Origin: Gracilaria gracilis
Taxonomy: Eukaryota > Rhodophyta > Florideophyceae > Gracilariales > Gracilariaceae
Length of the DNA: 64,000 bases
NCBI GenBank assembly: GCA_030374805.1
Contig: JARGSG010000015.1
Span: forward strand, 496,001 to 560,000
Reading direction: 5' to 3'
Position 1 is the first letter of the stretch, and every line of letters starts with the position of its first letter. The notes below the pieces were generated by a model. That model was not told the DNA's origin, ran no database searches, and saw nothing but the letters and a program-made list of their open reading frames with translations. The position numbers and the translations under genes are program-made. Below, piece after piece: positions 49,436 through 59,734 of the stretch.

Positions 49436-49870
49436 CTAATCGACGTCGGCCATGGGCACATTGACATCAGACTCGGAGAACTTGCCTTTCTCTTGCTTGG
49501 CCTCACGGTTCTTCCTGTCGAGGATGGCCTTTCTGTCCTTATCCATCTTGATCTTAGTGATAACACAGTTGCTAGGATGAATACCAATAGGCACCGGCAT
49601 CTGGTTGGCCCTCTCGCGAGTGATACGCTCAATATGGACGACATACTTCTTCCTGTAGCACGTAAGAACTTTTCCTTCACCCTTGTACTGGCCGCGAACA
49701 ACGCGCACCTCGTCGTGCTTTCGGATCGGAAGAGAGCGCACGTTATACTTCTGACGGAGCTCAGCAGATAGCGGCGCGGACATTATGACGCGACGGACGG
49801 AAGACGGAGCCGTGAAATGGGCCTTACGCGCCTTCCGTCGCGAGGAAGATACGGCTCCTGATCGCTTCAT
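49436..49870 (-). CDS. RPL26: Cytosolic ribosomal protein L26 (uL24)
   Basis: 144 aa from the ATG at 49870; eukaryotic L26 is about 145 aa. The family reads straight through: [43 protein letters not shown], then the KOW motif [57 protein letters not shown] follows. An open frame continues upstream but its sequence is unrelated to L26, and the conserved [11 protein letters not shown] segment would be placed too far in. The acidic tail ends in ADVD. Intronless, unlike many eukaryotic ribosomal-protein genes. Confidence 0.96.
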   Translation of the reverse strand: MKRSGAVSSSRRKARKAHFTAPSSVRRVIMSAPLSAELRQKYNVRSLPIRKHDEVRVVRGQYKGEGKVLTCYRKKYVVHIERITRERANQMPVPIGIHPSNCVITKIKMDKDRKAILDRKNREAKQEKGKFSESDVNVPMADVD

Positions 49871-50420
49871 TTCGTTTGCGGGAAGAAAGACGCCGAAGGT
49901 AGCGACTGGTGGGATAATCGTGTGCAAGTGCCAGGGCGATGTGCACGACGACGACGGTGGTATCGTCGATGAATGGGGCAGCCAAGGATCAGAGGGGTAC
50001 ACCGACGACGCCCACAACTGTAATGCTTCCTTACATCTGTGGCAATTTTGGTTTCCCACTAAGAGACTGAAGTAGCCGAGCTATGAATGTCGAACAACAT
50101 ACGCATATGCGTCAAATGCAGAAAGAAATCAGATCTCCCCGTCAACAAAGATCATGTTGATGATCGTATCTCTAGTCGTGTAACCAGGTCTCGATTCTCT
50201 TCGTTTCTATCACCGCCGCTCGACCTCGTTGTTCCTTGCTCACGTAGAACAGAGGAACATCTTCTATACCGTTTCGCGACCTTCCTTTCTCTTTGAGTTC
50301 CTCGCTTTCTTCAGTTTCCAACACCCGTTCGATCTCCCGTGTCCGGCACGTCCGCAGACCCCGTTCCAACGCTCGGTAAACCACATCTTGCCCACATTAT
50401 CGATATGTGAATCCCCCCGG
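49871..50420. promoter_or_regulatory. Divergent promoter region, RPL26 and SMP-C2 gene
   Basis: 550 bp between divergent starts; no feature beyond presumed promoters is recognised. Confidence 0.4.
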
Positions 50421-52481
50421 ATGCTACACCTTTCCTTCATATCCAACTCCAGTCTCCTTGCGCTTCAGAAAGGCAACAGCAGCAAGCATAAACCTAACCA
50501 TGTCCACAAGCGTGAGGTCTTATTGGCTCGAGTTAATTCCAACCATTCCAAGCCTCAAAACACATGGATAACGGTTCCCAGCTCTCGTATACCAATGCAG
50601 AGAATGCGTCTCGTCGTGCTCACCGATTTTTCATCAAACCCGCTGCTTGCTATGCGAGACCGAGTGGCGGATCCATTATCTGCGGTCATGATTGCAGGTG
50701 CTGCTGCTCTAGGTGGCTTTGCCTCTTGGTTTTTGAAAAGAAATGATAACGAGCTTGATCTACCAGCTGGCACCCAAAATACCAATGGTAACACGAGGAT
50801 GTCTGAGACGGAAGGCGGTACGCGGGAAGTATATCAACTCCAGGACGATGATGGTATCAATCTTACTACTCTTCCCTCTCCTGCGAGAGCTACTGCTGGT
50901 GAGAATGCTGTGTGGCTGAATATGAGGTAGGTTCCTTCACAACGCATGTATACACCGCGAATACAATTAAGCGCGCCGAACTACGAGTAGCTTGCGTTTT
51001 TTTGTTCTTCGTTCAGCGTTGTGAATCGGAATTCTCACATCCTTTCGTTGCGTTCTAGTCTGAGTACTCTCTGGCGCCTTTTCAGGAAGTCCACAAACGG
51101 AATCGTACAAGATGTGCTCCAGCCAGTTCTCGATGATATGCAGTTTCCTGATTGTGTTCAATCTGTCAAGATAACGAATCTCACCCTCGGAGAAAGTCCT
51201 TGTCTGCTTCGCAGGATACAGCGCCTGCCGTCTAGAGCCCTCAATGAGATTCAGTACCGATTTTCTCTGCGCCTCATCGGCGACAAAGAAGGACGTATCA
51301 ACATGGACGTGGTTATGCGGCTACCAGCTTTGAATAGATTGGTAACAGTTCCCATATGCGTCAGCTCGTTAGACATTGATGCTAAGGTTTGGCTTGGACT
51401 TACTGTTGTTCCGTATAAACCATGGCTTCGATTTGCGCAATGGTCGCTCACTAGTATGCCCACCGTCCGCATGAGCATTTCCGTTGCCAACTTGATTCCA
51501 GTCACGGCTATACCGGTTCTATCAAACGTGCTCCGAAAGATTTTCACCGTGGACCTTCCGAAAGAGTTCTTGTTCCCGAAGGCACAGCTTGTTGATCTCA
51601 TGGACGAAGAAGACATAGATGTGAGTCTTGAGCGAAGCGTTCTGGAGGCCCGAGGAATATTTTCGTCGTTTGAAGATATGTCTAATGATGAGCTATGCTC
51701 AAGTTTTCCGGTACTCACCAGTTTATTCACCAACATTGACGTCAACAGCGACGGTCAACTTTCTCCAGAGGAAATATCGAAAGGCTTGATAGAGTGGGGG
51801 TATGCCTCTCAGGCAGAGCGTCGCTCCATTACAAACTTACTTGATGTGAACAACGATGGCATCGTCAGTCTGAAAGAATTCATCAGCGTGTGGGGTGATT
51901 TGAAGAACCTCTTCATTCCCAGACGATTCCGAGGCATTGTGAGCGGAGTTCTTATCCGAGCCGAAAATCTTCGCCTGCCGGTATTTGGTTTCACAGACCC
52001 CTACGTTGTCATCTCGATCGAATCACAGACGGTGACTTCTAAGAGAAACAAGGCTACATCTCGCACAGGCGAGGACATAGGAAGTGCTGTTTGGAATGAG
52101 GTAAGTGCATGTAATTGAGTGTCGTGCAAATTCCTTGTTTTCTTTCCTACTAACTAGTGATATACAAAGGGTTGGGAATTGTACGTTGAGCAACCAGAGT
52201 CAGCGGTCCTCCGCGTAGAAGTTCGTGAAGGCTCTCGTTTTACATTTTTCAAAGGTGCTCTACCTCCACCGTCACAGAAGCCCGTTCATAGTGGTGTACT
52301 TGCTGTGCAAGAACCGAACAGAATTGTTAACGGTCGCGGGACTCTCATAGGATACGGGAGTTTGCCAGTGTCCAAGTTGAGCTCCTTTGCTGAAGCTCTT
52401 TGGGTAGATCTAACAACCGGAGGTGGTCGCATACGTTTAGATATCCAGCTCAACGAGTTTATCGATCCTTCGTTAGTATAG
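50421..52481 (+). CDS. SMP / EF-hand / C2 protein (synaptotagmin-like lipid transfer)
   Basis: Three exons: 50421-50926, 51059-52100 and 52170-52481, giving 619 aa. SMP domains form lipid-carrying tubes at membrane contact sites (E-Syt, tricalbin, plant NTMC2/SYT). Order: a basic leader with a hydrophobic segment (DPLSAVMIAGAAALGGFASWFLKR, about residues 88-111), then an SMP domain from about 163 on. Splicing of intron 1 creates WLNMSLSTLWRLF, the family's WLNxxLxxLWP opening, followed by FPDCVQSVKITNLTLGESP. Two EF-hands follow, DVNSDGQLSPEE and DVNNDGIVSLKE. The C2 domain (GVLIRAENLRLPVFGFTDPYVVIS) is completed by intron 2 splicing: VWNE joined to GWELYVEQP. Calcium-regulated lipid transfer is inferred; location could be ER or plastid envelope. 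The leader could be a transit peptide. Confidence 0.9.
50927..51058 (+). other. Intron 1 of SMP-C2 gene
   Basis: 132 bp, donor GTAGGT, acceptor TTCTAG, phase 2. Joining rebuilds the SMP opening WLNMSLSTLWRLF. Confidence 0.88.
52101..52169 (+). other. Intron 2 of SMP-C2 gene
   Basis: 69 bp, donor GTAAGT, branch-like CTAACTA near 52149, acceptor ACAAAG, phase 0. Joining rebuilds the C2 segment AVWNEGWELYV. Confidence 0.92.
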
Positions 52482-52719
52482 ATGCTACAATCGACACTAG
52501 CTTCAACTTGTGAAGGCGATCGTGCTCTCAGGTCCGTAGATGATCTTGGTAAATACACATTTCTATCTCAGCGGTGCTGGGAAACTGACCTACAGGAACA
52601 TGAAAATCAAGCTTCGGCCTTCGGCCATTGGTGTGGCCCTTCCCCCAGTAGTTGTTAAACATCACCCTACTGGGAGGCGAAAAACCAAACTTCGGCTTGG
52701 GCTATTGATCCGGCCCATC

Positions 52720-53493
52720 TCAGTGGCGCTTGAACATTGATCTGGTGGAGCGTGAAATACCAAACTTCTGCAGTCGGTCATTAACGCGGCGCTTCGAAGA
52801 AGGTGTGGATGACCTCTTTGCTTCCATATAAGTAAACCATTCATAAAGCTTGTCCATATTCATTTCAAGTGCTTCATCGTCAAAGCTTTCAAGTGTTGAG
52901 GGTTCAGAGACTTTCCGTTGTCGCTCAAAAATGGAAAAGACGCGACGAGGCTTAGTTGAACTCTGGAATTGCACATAATCATCATTTGCATAGTCGCTCA
53001 AATCAGCTGCTTCTCTTTCAGTCTGTGCTTTAGCTGCAGCCGCTCTATCGGCAAGAATTTGTGCCTCGGTTGCTCCAAACCAGGGAATCTGATCAGAATC
53101 ATCGAAGCTGTGGTCACTGTGATCGAGGTCTGTCTGTCTGCTGGCCTTACTATCAAGCTTTGACTTTTTCCCATCTGCGTGGTGGCTGCTGGTACTTGAG
53201 CGCATGAAGCTTATAAGCGAGATTATGTTCCTCCTAAACATCTGTGGATTTTCCTGGCGGAAATGTTCTCCTTGCCTCCTGAACGAATCGATGGATGTGA
53301 ATGTTTCTCTTCGCGAAACAAGGCTGAGATGGTGGAAGAACTGCGGGCTGGCGGGGTGTGCAGGAGGCTGGACGGATGCTTCACGTACGCGATCATTTTG
53401 TACGGGTTGCGAGCCGCCAGTAGTGCAAGAGAGGGAAGGCAAAGAGGCATTGAATGCAATGTGCTCCTCTGTCGAGCTGGGAGTGGAAACCAT
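52720..53493 (-). CDS. Orphan Ser-rich basic protein
   Basis: 257 aa from the ATG at 53493. No family recognised. It begins with a Ser/Pro-rich segment, followed by a basic region (MFRRNIISLISFMRSSTSSHH). A Lys/Asp/Ser stretch leads into ATEAQILADRAAAAKAQTEREAADL, a probable helix or short coiled coil. Then come QSSTKPRRVFSIFERQRK and a conserved-looking helix EALEMNMDKLYEWFTYMEAKR, and a basic end (RVNDRLQKFGISRSTRSMFKRH). Many Ser next to basic residues suggest phosphorylation sites. Converges with the SMP-C2 gene at its 3' end. The frame is intact and its composition is protein-like, but a role cannot be named. Confidence 0.6.
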   Translation of the reverse strand: MVSTPSSTEEHIAFNASLPSLSCTTGGSQPVQNDRVREASVQPPAHPASPQFFHHLSLVSRRETFTSIDSFRRQGEHFRQENPQMFRRNIISLISFMRSSTSSHHADGKKSKLDSKASRQTDLDHSDHSFDDSDQIPWFGATEAQILADRAAAAKAQTEREAADLSDYANDDYVQFQSSTKPRRVFSIFERQRKVSEPSTLESFDDEALEMNMDKLYEWFTYMEAKRSSTPSSKRRVNDRLQKFGISRSTRSMFKRH

Positions 53494-55182
53494 ATGGCGC
53501 TTGAGAATGATTGCACTTAGTGATCGTGGTGGTGTTTGAAAGTGAATGCAAACAATCTGTGTCGCATACGGTTGTGAAGCTGTTCAGCGCAGAATTAGCA
53601 TGGAAATCCATACGTCAATGGGAGTCGTAATGTGACTGAGAGCGGTTGCACCAACCGCACACGGTCGCATTCTTACAAGGGCGGTGTGCATTTAACCTAA
53701 GTTTTGTACGCACGATCACGGCACCTGTGAGCGACTTGCATCAGAGGCCGCTTGCAAGCAAGACAGACATTAGCGGCAGGAAACGGCGCGCGTACAAGAA
53801 ACGCGAGCGTGGATCGAATCGATAGTTGATCCAAGACCTAACTTCAAGAAACGCCACAATGTTTGGCAGAGGGCGATGGGCTTTTGCTATCAGCGCACGT
53901 GGCGCGCAATTGAAAAAAGGGATCGAAGCGCAATTTCGCACCAACGCAAGCTGACACGTTTGCGGATATCACGCGCCAGCCGCATGTCACCGGCGATTGA
54001 CGTGTCTTCGACGCCGCTCCTGACTGGCGCAACTGCCGATCAACCGCACTTCGTCCACACCGCTGACTCACGCCTTGGAAATCATCCAGCACGGACGATC
54101 GCAATGGCGAGAGACAGAGCGATCAGAGATCGTCTGCACCCCGCATAGCTACTCTATGAGCCATGGATGGAGTTCAAGCTTCCTCTCGCCCGAAGTTATG
54201 TCGGCAACGTAAGCCAACATGTGATGATCTAGATACGCGTAGCCACGCTTTTTTGTCCTCAAGTTCTGTGTGCAACATGGCTTTACAACAGAAGATGATG
54301 AGGCTTCGCAAATAGCATTCATCGATGCATTGATTGCATGCCGAATGAAGGAGCATGCTTTTCATCGCATTTGCCCTTCGGAGCTAAGTTAAGGAAGGAA
54401 TACAGTACAGTGCGTCTATCAACAATACCAACCGTAGCTCTACCCCTGGTAACGCCACCTCCTTCCTTTACGTGTTCGTCTCTGCATTGCCCGTGTGTGA
54501 ACCACACTCTCTCAAGTGGAGTGACTCGACGCCACATTGTCCAAACGCGACGCGACATGTCCCAGCACGCGACTCGCGTTATACAGCACACACCATTGGT
54601 TTTGCACAAACCACGCATCAGTGTGTGCTCTCAACCATACGCTCAGCGACCCAGTCTGCCGCACCAGTGACACGTCCACAGTGTGGCGAGACTGTGATAT
54701 GGTCGCGCGCAATTGCAGATGAAACACCATCAGGATCCTGTGAGTACTCGTGAGCACTGCACCAGTACTACCTGCTCCTTACAACAGATTTCCGAAATCG
54801 CTCGTTTCAATTCAACTGCTGCAAATCATCGCAGCAACACCACTTTCGAGACAATGTGGTGCGCGAATAATACAATCCCCAAATCTCAACCTCATGGCTT
54901 CGAGAATGATTCTGCCATTGTCCACAATCCTGCAAACACGCTAGCTTCACCACTAAGGTACGCTTTCATTTAAACGACCTTTCGATCATCTTCAGCTCTT
55001 CAAAAGGTCGCTTCAAGTTATCTCATGCAGTAGAAAGCCTCGTTCATTGCCAAACCCGTTGCTCTCCTGTGTTTAACTCAACTTTAACCGCGCGTCAATA
55101 TCCCTCATGCCAGCAGCTTCCAGAGGCAGCAGCCCATCACGGCCTCTCGGAATGAGAGCTCACATCCAAAACAAACAGAATG

Positions 55183-55189
<7 letters not shown>

Positions 55190-55218
<29 letters not shown>
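55190..55218. repeat. (CT)n dinucleotide microsatellite
   Basis: 29 bp of uninterrupted CT, flanked by interrupted CTCG units. Confidence 0.95.
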
Positions 55219-55221
<3 letters not shown>

Positions 55222-56085
55222 CGCTCTCGCTCCACTTTATCACTGTGCTGTACCAAGAGTATCTATGGCGTTCCTGATTCCGAAACGACTACCCACGTAC
55301 TGTAGAGGCCCATCCTGGGGGTGGTTACACTAGTGATCTCTGCTGAAGAAGCTTACAATTCTTTACGGCAATTGCTGTATCAATTGTATAAAAGACGCAT
55401 CTCTCCTTTCTCGTGGAAAGGAAGTTCATCTTGAGAAGTGGGATTGCGAACATTCAAGCTTCTCGGTCAGTCTTTTTTTCATATCATGTTGACGCCCTCG
55501 TTAATCTGGGGTTCAGGAGCCCTATAACAGAACAAATTCCCCTTCCCATCAATTATTGAAGCAAGGCTCCCTGTGGAAGTCAACAAGCCAAGAGAGTTAT
55601 CTCAGGTGTTCCAGATTTAATCCGGAGACAAACTATTAATCGAGCAAAGGTGAAAATGGTGCAATTCGTCACGGGGGCCTATTGCGGAGTTATCCTCCTA
55701 AACTACATAGATACCGGCGCTATCAGCCTGATCCTTCCTACTTCTTTTTTTGGACAAACGCATGCGGCAATTCCTCGTATGCGTGGGTTTGCAAATAGAC
55801 CCGAAGCCGTATAACACTTCTATACCGCACCCAATGACTACTAATCAGTAGCTGTGCTGCAATTGTATAGTGGCTGTTACCCACCCAGCCCTGCCGCTCT
55901 TTCACCCGGTTCACTACAACCTACTGGGTTTCGACAATGAAGTATTCCATCCCTTAGGTGTTTTCACGGCAGTTGTTTCGCTACCGACGCTTATCGCCTT
56001 CTTATTCCTATCAAACACTTCATTCAGCCTCTACGGGACGTCGGGAGAGGGCCTCACCACTACAACGGGCTCCGCATGTACCATA

Positions 56086-57190
56086 TTGGCATCTCAACCT
56101 TCAATCCCTAAAGGGTAGATAGGCTGATGTAAATTCTCTGAAGAGAGCTCTCTCTTATAAAGACGAGGTACTCTAGGGTTTTGTCTTATCAATAAATGGA
56201 TGGATCTCCCGCATCTTTCCTTCTCTCTCGTCATTAACGGTGTTCTAGATCGATTGCTTCTCGACGAGATGACAGGAAAATTTGGACTCCGAAGGAGTGT
56301 GTACTCCTTTAATTTTCTTCAGAAGGTACTCCTTCGGAGTCCATATGCACAAATGATCTGCTCATCTTTCACGCGGAGGCAAGTTTTCTTGACATACCCG
56401 ATTGCAAGATCTATTTCCCTTCTAGGCAGTTCTTCAAATCAAAAACTGGTCCGCATACTATGTCCCCTAGCGGGTGAGTGATTTTTCCGAAGAGATCCCA
56501 GTATAAATCTGAATGCGAAGCGATTCTTCTGCTCACTTTTTGGATTTTTCCGGAAGAAAGAAGCGTTAAAGATCTTAAAGACCCCAATTGAAAGGCATGG
56601 AGGTGCTCGTAGAGAACTATTTGTAAGATAGAACTCTGTTGTGATAAGAATTAAAACACATTGTCCAATCAAAGAAGAAGAAGCTCGTAGACTTCACAGA
56701 AGATAATAGGAGAGTATCACCGCGATAAACTTCCAAACCACTTCAGTCTCACCTATCAGTAAATACGGAAAAGAACTTTAGATTATGGAAAGCAGTAGTG
56801 AGTTTGTCATAATTATACATTGAACACAATTCTAATTCTCACCCCTTTGGATCAAATCTACTGTGGAAAGTATTGATGTTTTCCTGCAGACCAAACGTCA
56901 TCAACAACTTAAAACACTAAGTCTTGAAATGCTCACAAGGAAATCATTGGAGAAGATTGTGTCTCCTTCCCCTTCGAGAGCAGGGTTCCGTTGTCTCTTA
57001 TCTTCTTTCTTTGATGCGGACATCAACCTTCAATTTTAGGTTGAAGTAAAACTTTCTCTGAAGAAAGTTTTCTCTCTTAAAGAATTCTACCACACGTTTC
57101 TGATCATTTTCTTTAGTATGGACTTCAACTTCCCATTTGTTAAATATGAGGATAACTATCATGAGACAAGTAACTTTCTCTAACGAGATA
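56086..57190. repeat. Three diverged copies of an 80-bp sequence
   Basis: Copies at about 56086-56165, 57006-57090 and 57108-57190. Copies 1 and 2 share TCAACCTTCAAT, AGG-TGA-GTAAA, TTCTCTGAAGA-AG and TCTCTT-AAAGA in the same order. Copy 3 shares TTTCTTT, GGAC-TCAAC-T and AAGTAA-CTTTCTCT with copy 2. Direct orientation. They may be remnants of terminal repeats or of a short non-autonomous element. Confidence 0.6.
56284..56342. repeat. Perfect inverted repeat (hairpin), 15-bp arms
   Basis: Arms GGACTCCGAAGGAGT (56284-56298) and ACTCCTTCGGAGTCC (56328-56342) around a 29-base loop. The arms are themselves partly self-complementary (ACTCC/GGAGT). Confidence 0.85.
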
Positions 57191-57872
57191 AGCCTGTCCT
57201 GACATGAATAATCCTTTTCTGACTATTGAACAGTGATAAAGACAGAAAGTCTTTGGTTTATATTGTCCAAAAAAAAATATCGGAGATTACAATAGGGGTC
57301 AATAGAACAGCCAAAACAGAGCATGGAACGGACTACATGAAACTCTAAATGTAATAGCTTGAGGAAAAGCAAAAACAGGTAAAGATAGAAAGATGATAAA
57401 GCGAGTTCTCGGACGCAAACCTGCATAATGTGCTTGTGGCATATTCTGCCGGATCAGGCTTGCAGAGAAGCGTCGAGCTGCATTATTTCTAGCATAAGAA
57501 ACAGAGTATGGTGAATCTGCTAGATATGCAACTCATGATTCTCACAAGTGCCACTACCATATGAGATCACTCATGTGTTGTAGTTGTATTCGTGAATTTA
57601 GTGAGACAGTGTGGGTTGGTGTAGCGTTTAGCAGAAACACATGGGGGAGCTGATATTCATGAAAAGGACCATCCCAACGAGAGGGAGCTTGTCTCCGAGT
57701 GAAAAATGTGCACAAGTCCCGTAACAGTTAGCGGTACTGAAAATAGGTTTTGTTCGACATCAATGGACTCTCTGGAGGTCGAAATTCAAGGTTCGTATCG
57801 CGTCAATAATAACGGAAGCAGACTGAGTAAACATGCGCATGCATGACAATGTTATGTATTTGTTTTGTAGCA

Positions 57873-59072
57873 CTACTTGACAAACGCTCTAGGTAACAAA
57901 GTTTGGTTGTTCCGGGCGATAATTGAGTCATGTATCCTTCTTCTAGGATACTTTCGATTAGTATATGCGACAGCTCTTTCATAAACACGTTCTCTTTGCT
58001 TCACCTTCATTGTAGAAGTTGCGGAACCATGACCACCAACTCCTCGTTCGAAAGGTGCAGAGTAAGCACCAACGGCGTAACCATTGATCCATGCCTCGTA
58101 GCTGAGAACACAATCCTGCCAGACACCTGGTTCTCCCCGTTTCGCTATAGTCAGCTCTAGTCCACCTGCTTTTCTCAAAACTTCTCTTCTGATGAAAACT
58201 GGTGCGATCCATACGCATTCGGCATACATAAATGGGAGCTTGGTTGTCGGTTCCAAAAACGGTAATGGCTTTGTGTTTCCTTGACGTAACCCACCGTGTG
58301 TACTGATTTGTTCACCGTATTCATATCCTTGTCCCGAATTGTGGTCCCAGAGTTGGCCAATGTAACCCCCCAAGACGCCCAACTCGGGTAACGCTTCGAA
58401 CAGTTTGATAGCATTCTTCAACCATTCGTCAGTGAGAGGCAACAAATCATCGTCTTGTAACAAAACAACAATATCACCAGAAGACATTCGCATTGCACGA
58501 TTATAACTTCGCAACTCGTGAAGATTGTTTGACCGAATGATAAAGTGATGCGGTTCGTTAAGAGCGGCATGCCAGTCGTGTAGGGACCCATCAGTAGAGC
58601 CATCTTCGCTGATAACAATCTCCTGAACCACAGAGGAAGACTTGAGAGCGGTGGAAATGTTGGCAATATTACCATGATGATTAAAACTCTGGACAATGGC
58701 AGTAAGCAAAGGTTGTTTCTTAACATGGAGTTGAGGAATCAAGCATCGACATTTATATCTTTCTGACGGATTTGAAACATCATTCATCGGATAATGATTA
58801 GATCCAACGTATGCATGAGTAAGCCAAACCGATGAAGCGTCACCAACATCATTCAACCCATCTCGTAAAATATCGGCGCAAATCTGCCATGAATTCTCCT
58901 CAAACTGCTGGGAAAAATTGGATGTGCGTGCGGGTCGTGTACCAGCGAATGTGGAAGAGATGTAAAACTGACCTCGTAATGCCACAAGAAAAAGGAGAAC
59001 CAGCAGAGTTGAACGCGGATTTCGAGATGGTTCTGACGCACGAGAGGCGTGTGAAATCATAGGGCCGTTCAT
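57873..59072 (-). CDS. Glycosyltransferase family 2, single-pass membrane protein
   Basis: 399 aa, start at the only nearby ATG. GT-A fold family 2 enzymes transfer a sugar from a nucleotide-sugar donor. The N-terminus has a short cytosolic part and a signal-anchor (STLLVLLFLVALRGQFYISS, about residues 21-40), so a type II Golgi/ER protein is likely. Catalytic marks are LLTAIVQSFNH, EIVISEDGSTDGSLHDW, RSYNRAMRMSSGDIVVLLQDDDLLPLTDEWL (the DxD-like QDDD) and a later GEPGVWQDCVLSYEAWINGYAVGAYSAPF. N-glycosylation sequons occur (for example NFS, NIS). The downstream 'WxxD' region fits acceptor-binding parts of family 2. The sugar and acceptor are not readable. A palindromic element lies 130 bp upstream. 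Confidence 0.87.
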   Translation of the reverse strand: MNGPMISHASRASEPSRNPRSTLLVLLFLVALRGQFYISSTFAGTRPARTSNFSQQFEENSWQICADILRDGLNDVGDASSVWLTHAYVGSNHYPMNDVSNPSERYKCRCLIPQLHVKKQPLLTAIVQSFNHHGNIANISTALKSSSVVQEIVISEDGSTDGSLHDWHAALNEPHHFIIRSNNLHELRSYNRAMRMSSGDIVVLLQDDDLLPLTDEWLKNAIKLFEALPELGVLGGYIGQLWDHNSGQGYEYGEQISTHGGLRQGNTKPLPFLEPTTKLPFMYAECVWIAPVFIRREVLRKAGGLELTIAKRGEPGVWQDCVLSYEAWINGYAVGAYSAPFERGVGGHGSATSTMKVKQRERVYERAVAYTNRKYPRRRIHDSIIARNNQTLLPRAFVK

Positions 59073-59734
59073 TGAAGATGCAATATGGCAGCACTAAAAT
59101 TACGACGGCTGCGGAGCGCAATGAGGTGAAGGCTTCACCGTGAAGGCCGAGCAATCGGCGCGCTTTCGAAAGTGCTGCTGTTCTGCTGTTCGGTGAACTG
59201 TACCGTTGGTACCAACGGTACCAGTAAAGATGGATACGGTCGGGTTGCCGACACTGAATTGTAGTTGATCAGCTGTGGATGGATTACCAATTTGTTGGTA
59301 TTACCAAGGGTAGCGCGAGCGTGCCAAAGAGGCACTTTTTCAAATAGCTGCAAAATTCGCCACGTCACACGTCACAATCATTGGTGGCGCGCGGGTCTTC
59401 GTCGAACACTCCGATACATTTGTGCGTGCTCGCTTGGCGGGGGCGTGATGGTGTTGAGGGTTTGGTTCAAGTAAAACCAATACAAGGGCAGATGTATTGC
59501 CGAATGACTTAGAGATAGACGGACGCGATACATCCAACGAAAGCGCCTCGATAAAAGTCTTGACATGGCATTTGTTGCGTTGTTCTGGTAATTGTGAGGT
59601 AACCCTTTACTACCTTCGTAGAATGCAGTGACATGAGCTGATGTACAGCACAAACTTTGAGCAGCAGCAGGCAACACACAGCACGCGACAGGTACGGTAG
59701 TTTATGTACGTGCAAAATGGGGACAATGAGGCAA
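59073..59734. promoter_or_regulatory. Upstream region of glycosyltransferase, downstream of thioredoxin
   Basis: 660 bp. Holds the 22-bp palindrome at 59200-59221 and further TTGGTA/TACCAA words near 59288-59310. No coding sequence supported. Confidence 0.45.
59200..59221. promoter_or_regulatory. Perfect 22-bp palindrome containing GTACCGTTGGTACCA
   Basis: Self-complementary over 22 bases with half-site GTACCGTTGGT and centre GGTACC, 128 bp upstream of the glycosyltransferase start. The left 15 bases recur exactly upstream of the short bZIP gene (34594-34608). The form suggests a site for a dimeric DNA-binding protein. Confidence 0.6.

Larger units (their letters stand above)
53494..57872. 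other. Gene-poor region with decayed repeats
   Basis: 4.4 kb with no supportable gene. The first part (53.5-55.2 kb) has ordinary composition and several short unrelated frames of about 60-110 codons. From about 55.2 kb the sequence is AT-richer with a (CT)n microsatellite, a strong hairpin at 56284-56342, and three diverged copies of one 80-bp sequence at 56.1-57.2 kb. TATAAAAG (55395) and AATAAATGG (56191) words recall terminal repeats of retroelements, but no transposase, integrase or reverse transcriptase frame remains. Probably old mobile-element debris. Confidence 0.5.

Noticed and set aside
54338..54973. Two + strand frames of about 86-110 codons in the gene-poor region
   Set aside because: No domain, no conserved neighbours and no convincing splice partners; treated as chance frames.
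55240..56200. LTR retrotransposon (TATAAAAG, AATAAA words, possible primer-binding-like TGGGGTTCAGGAGC)
   Set aside because: No pair of long terminal repeats was recognisable and no gag/pol coding remains; kept only as decayed repeat sequence.
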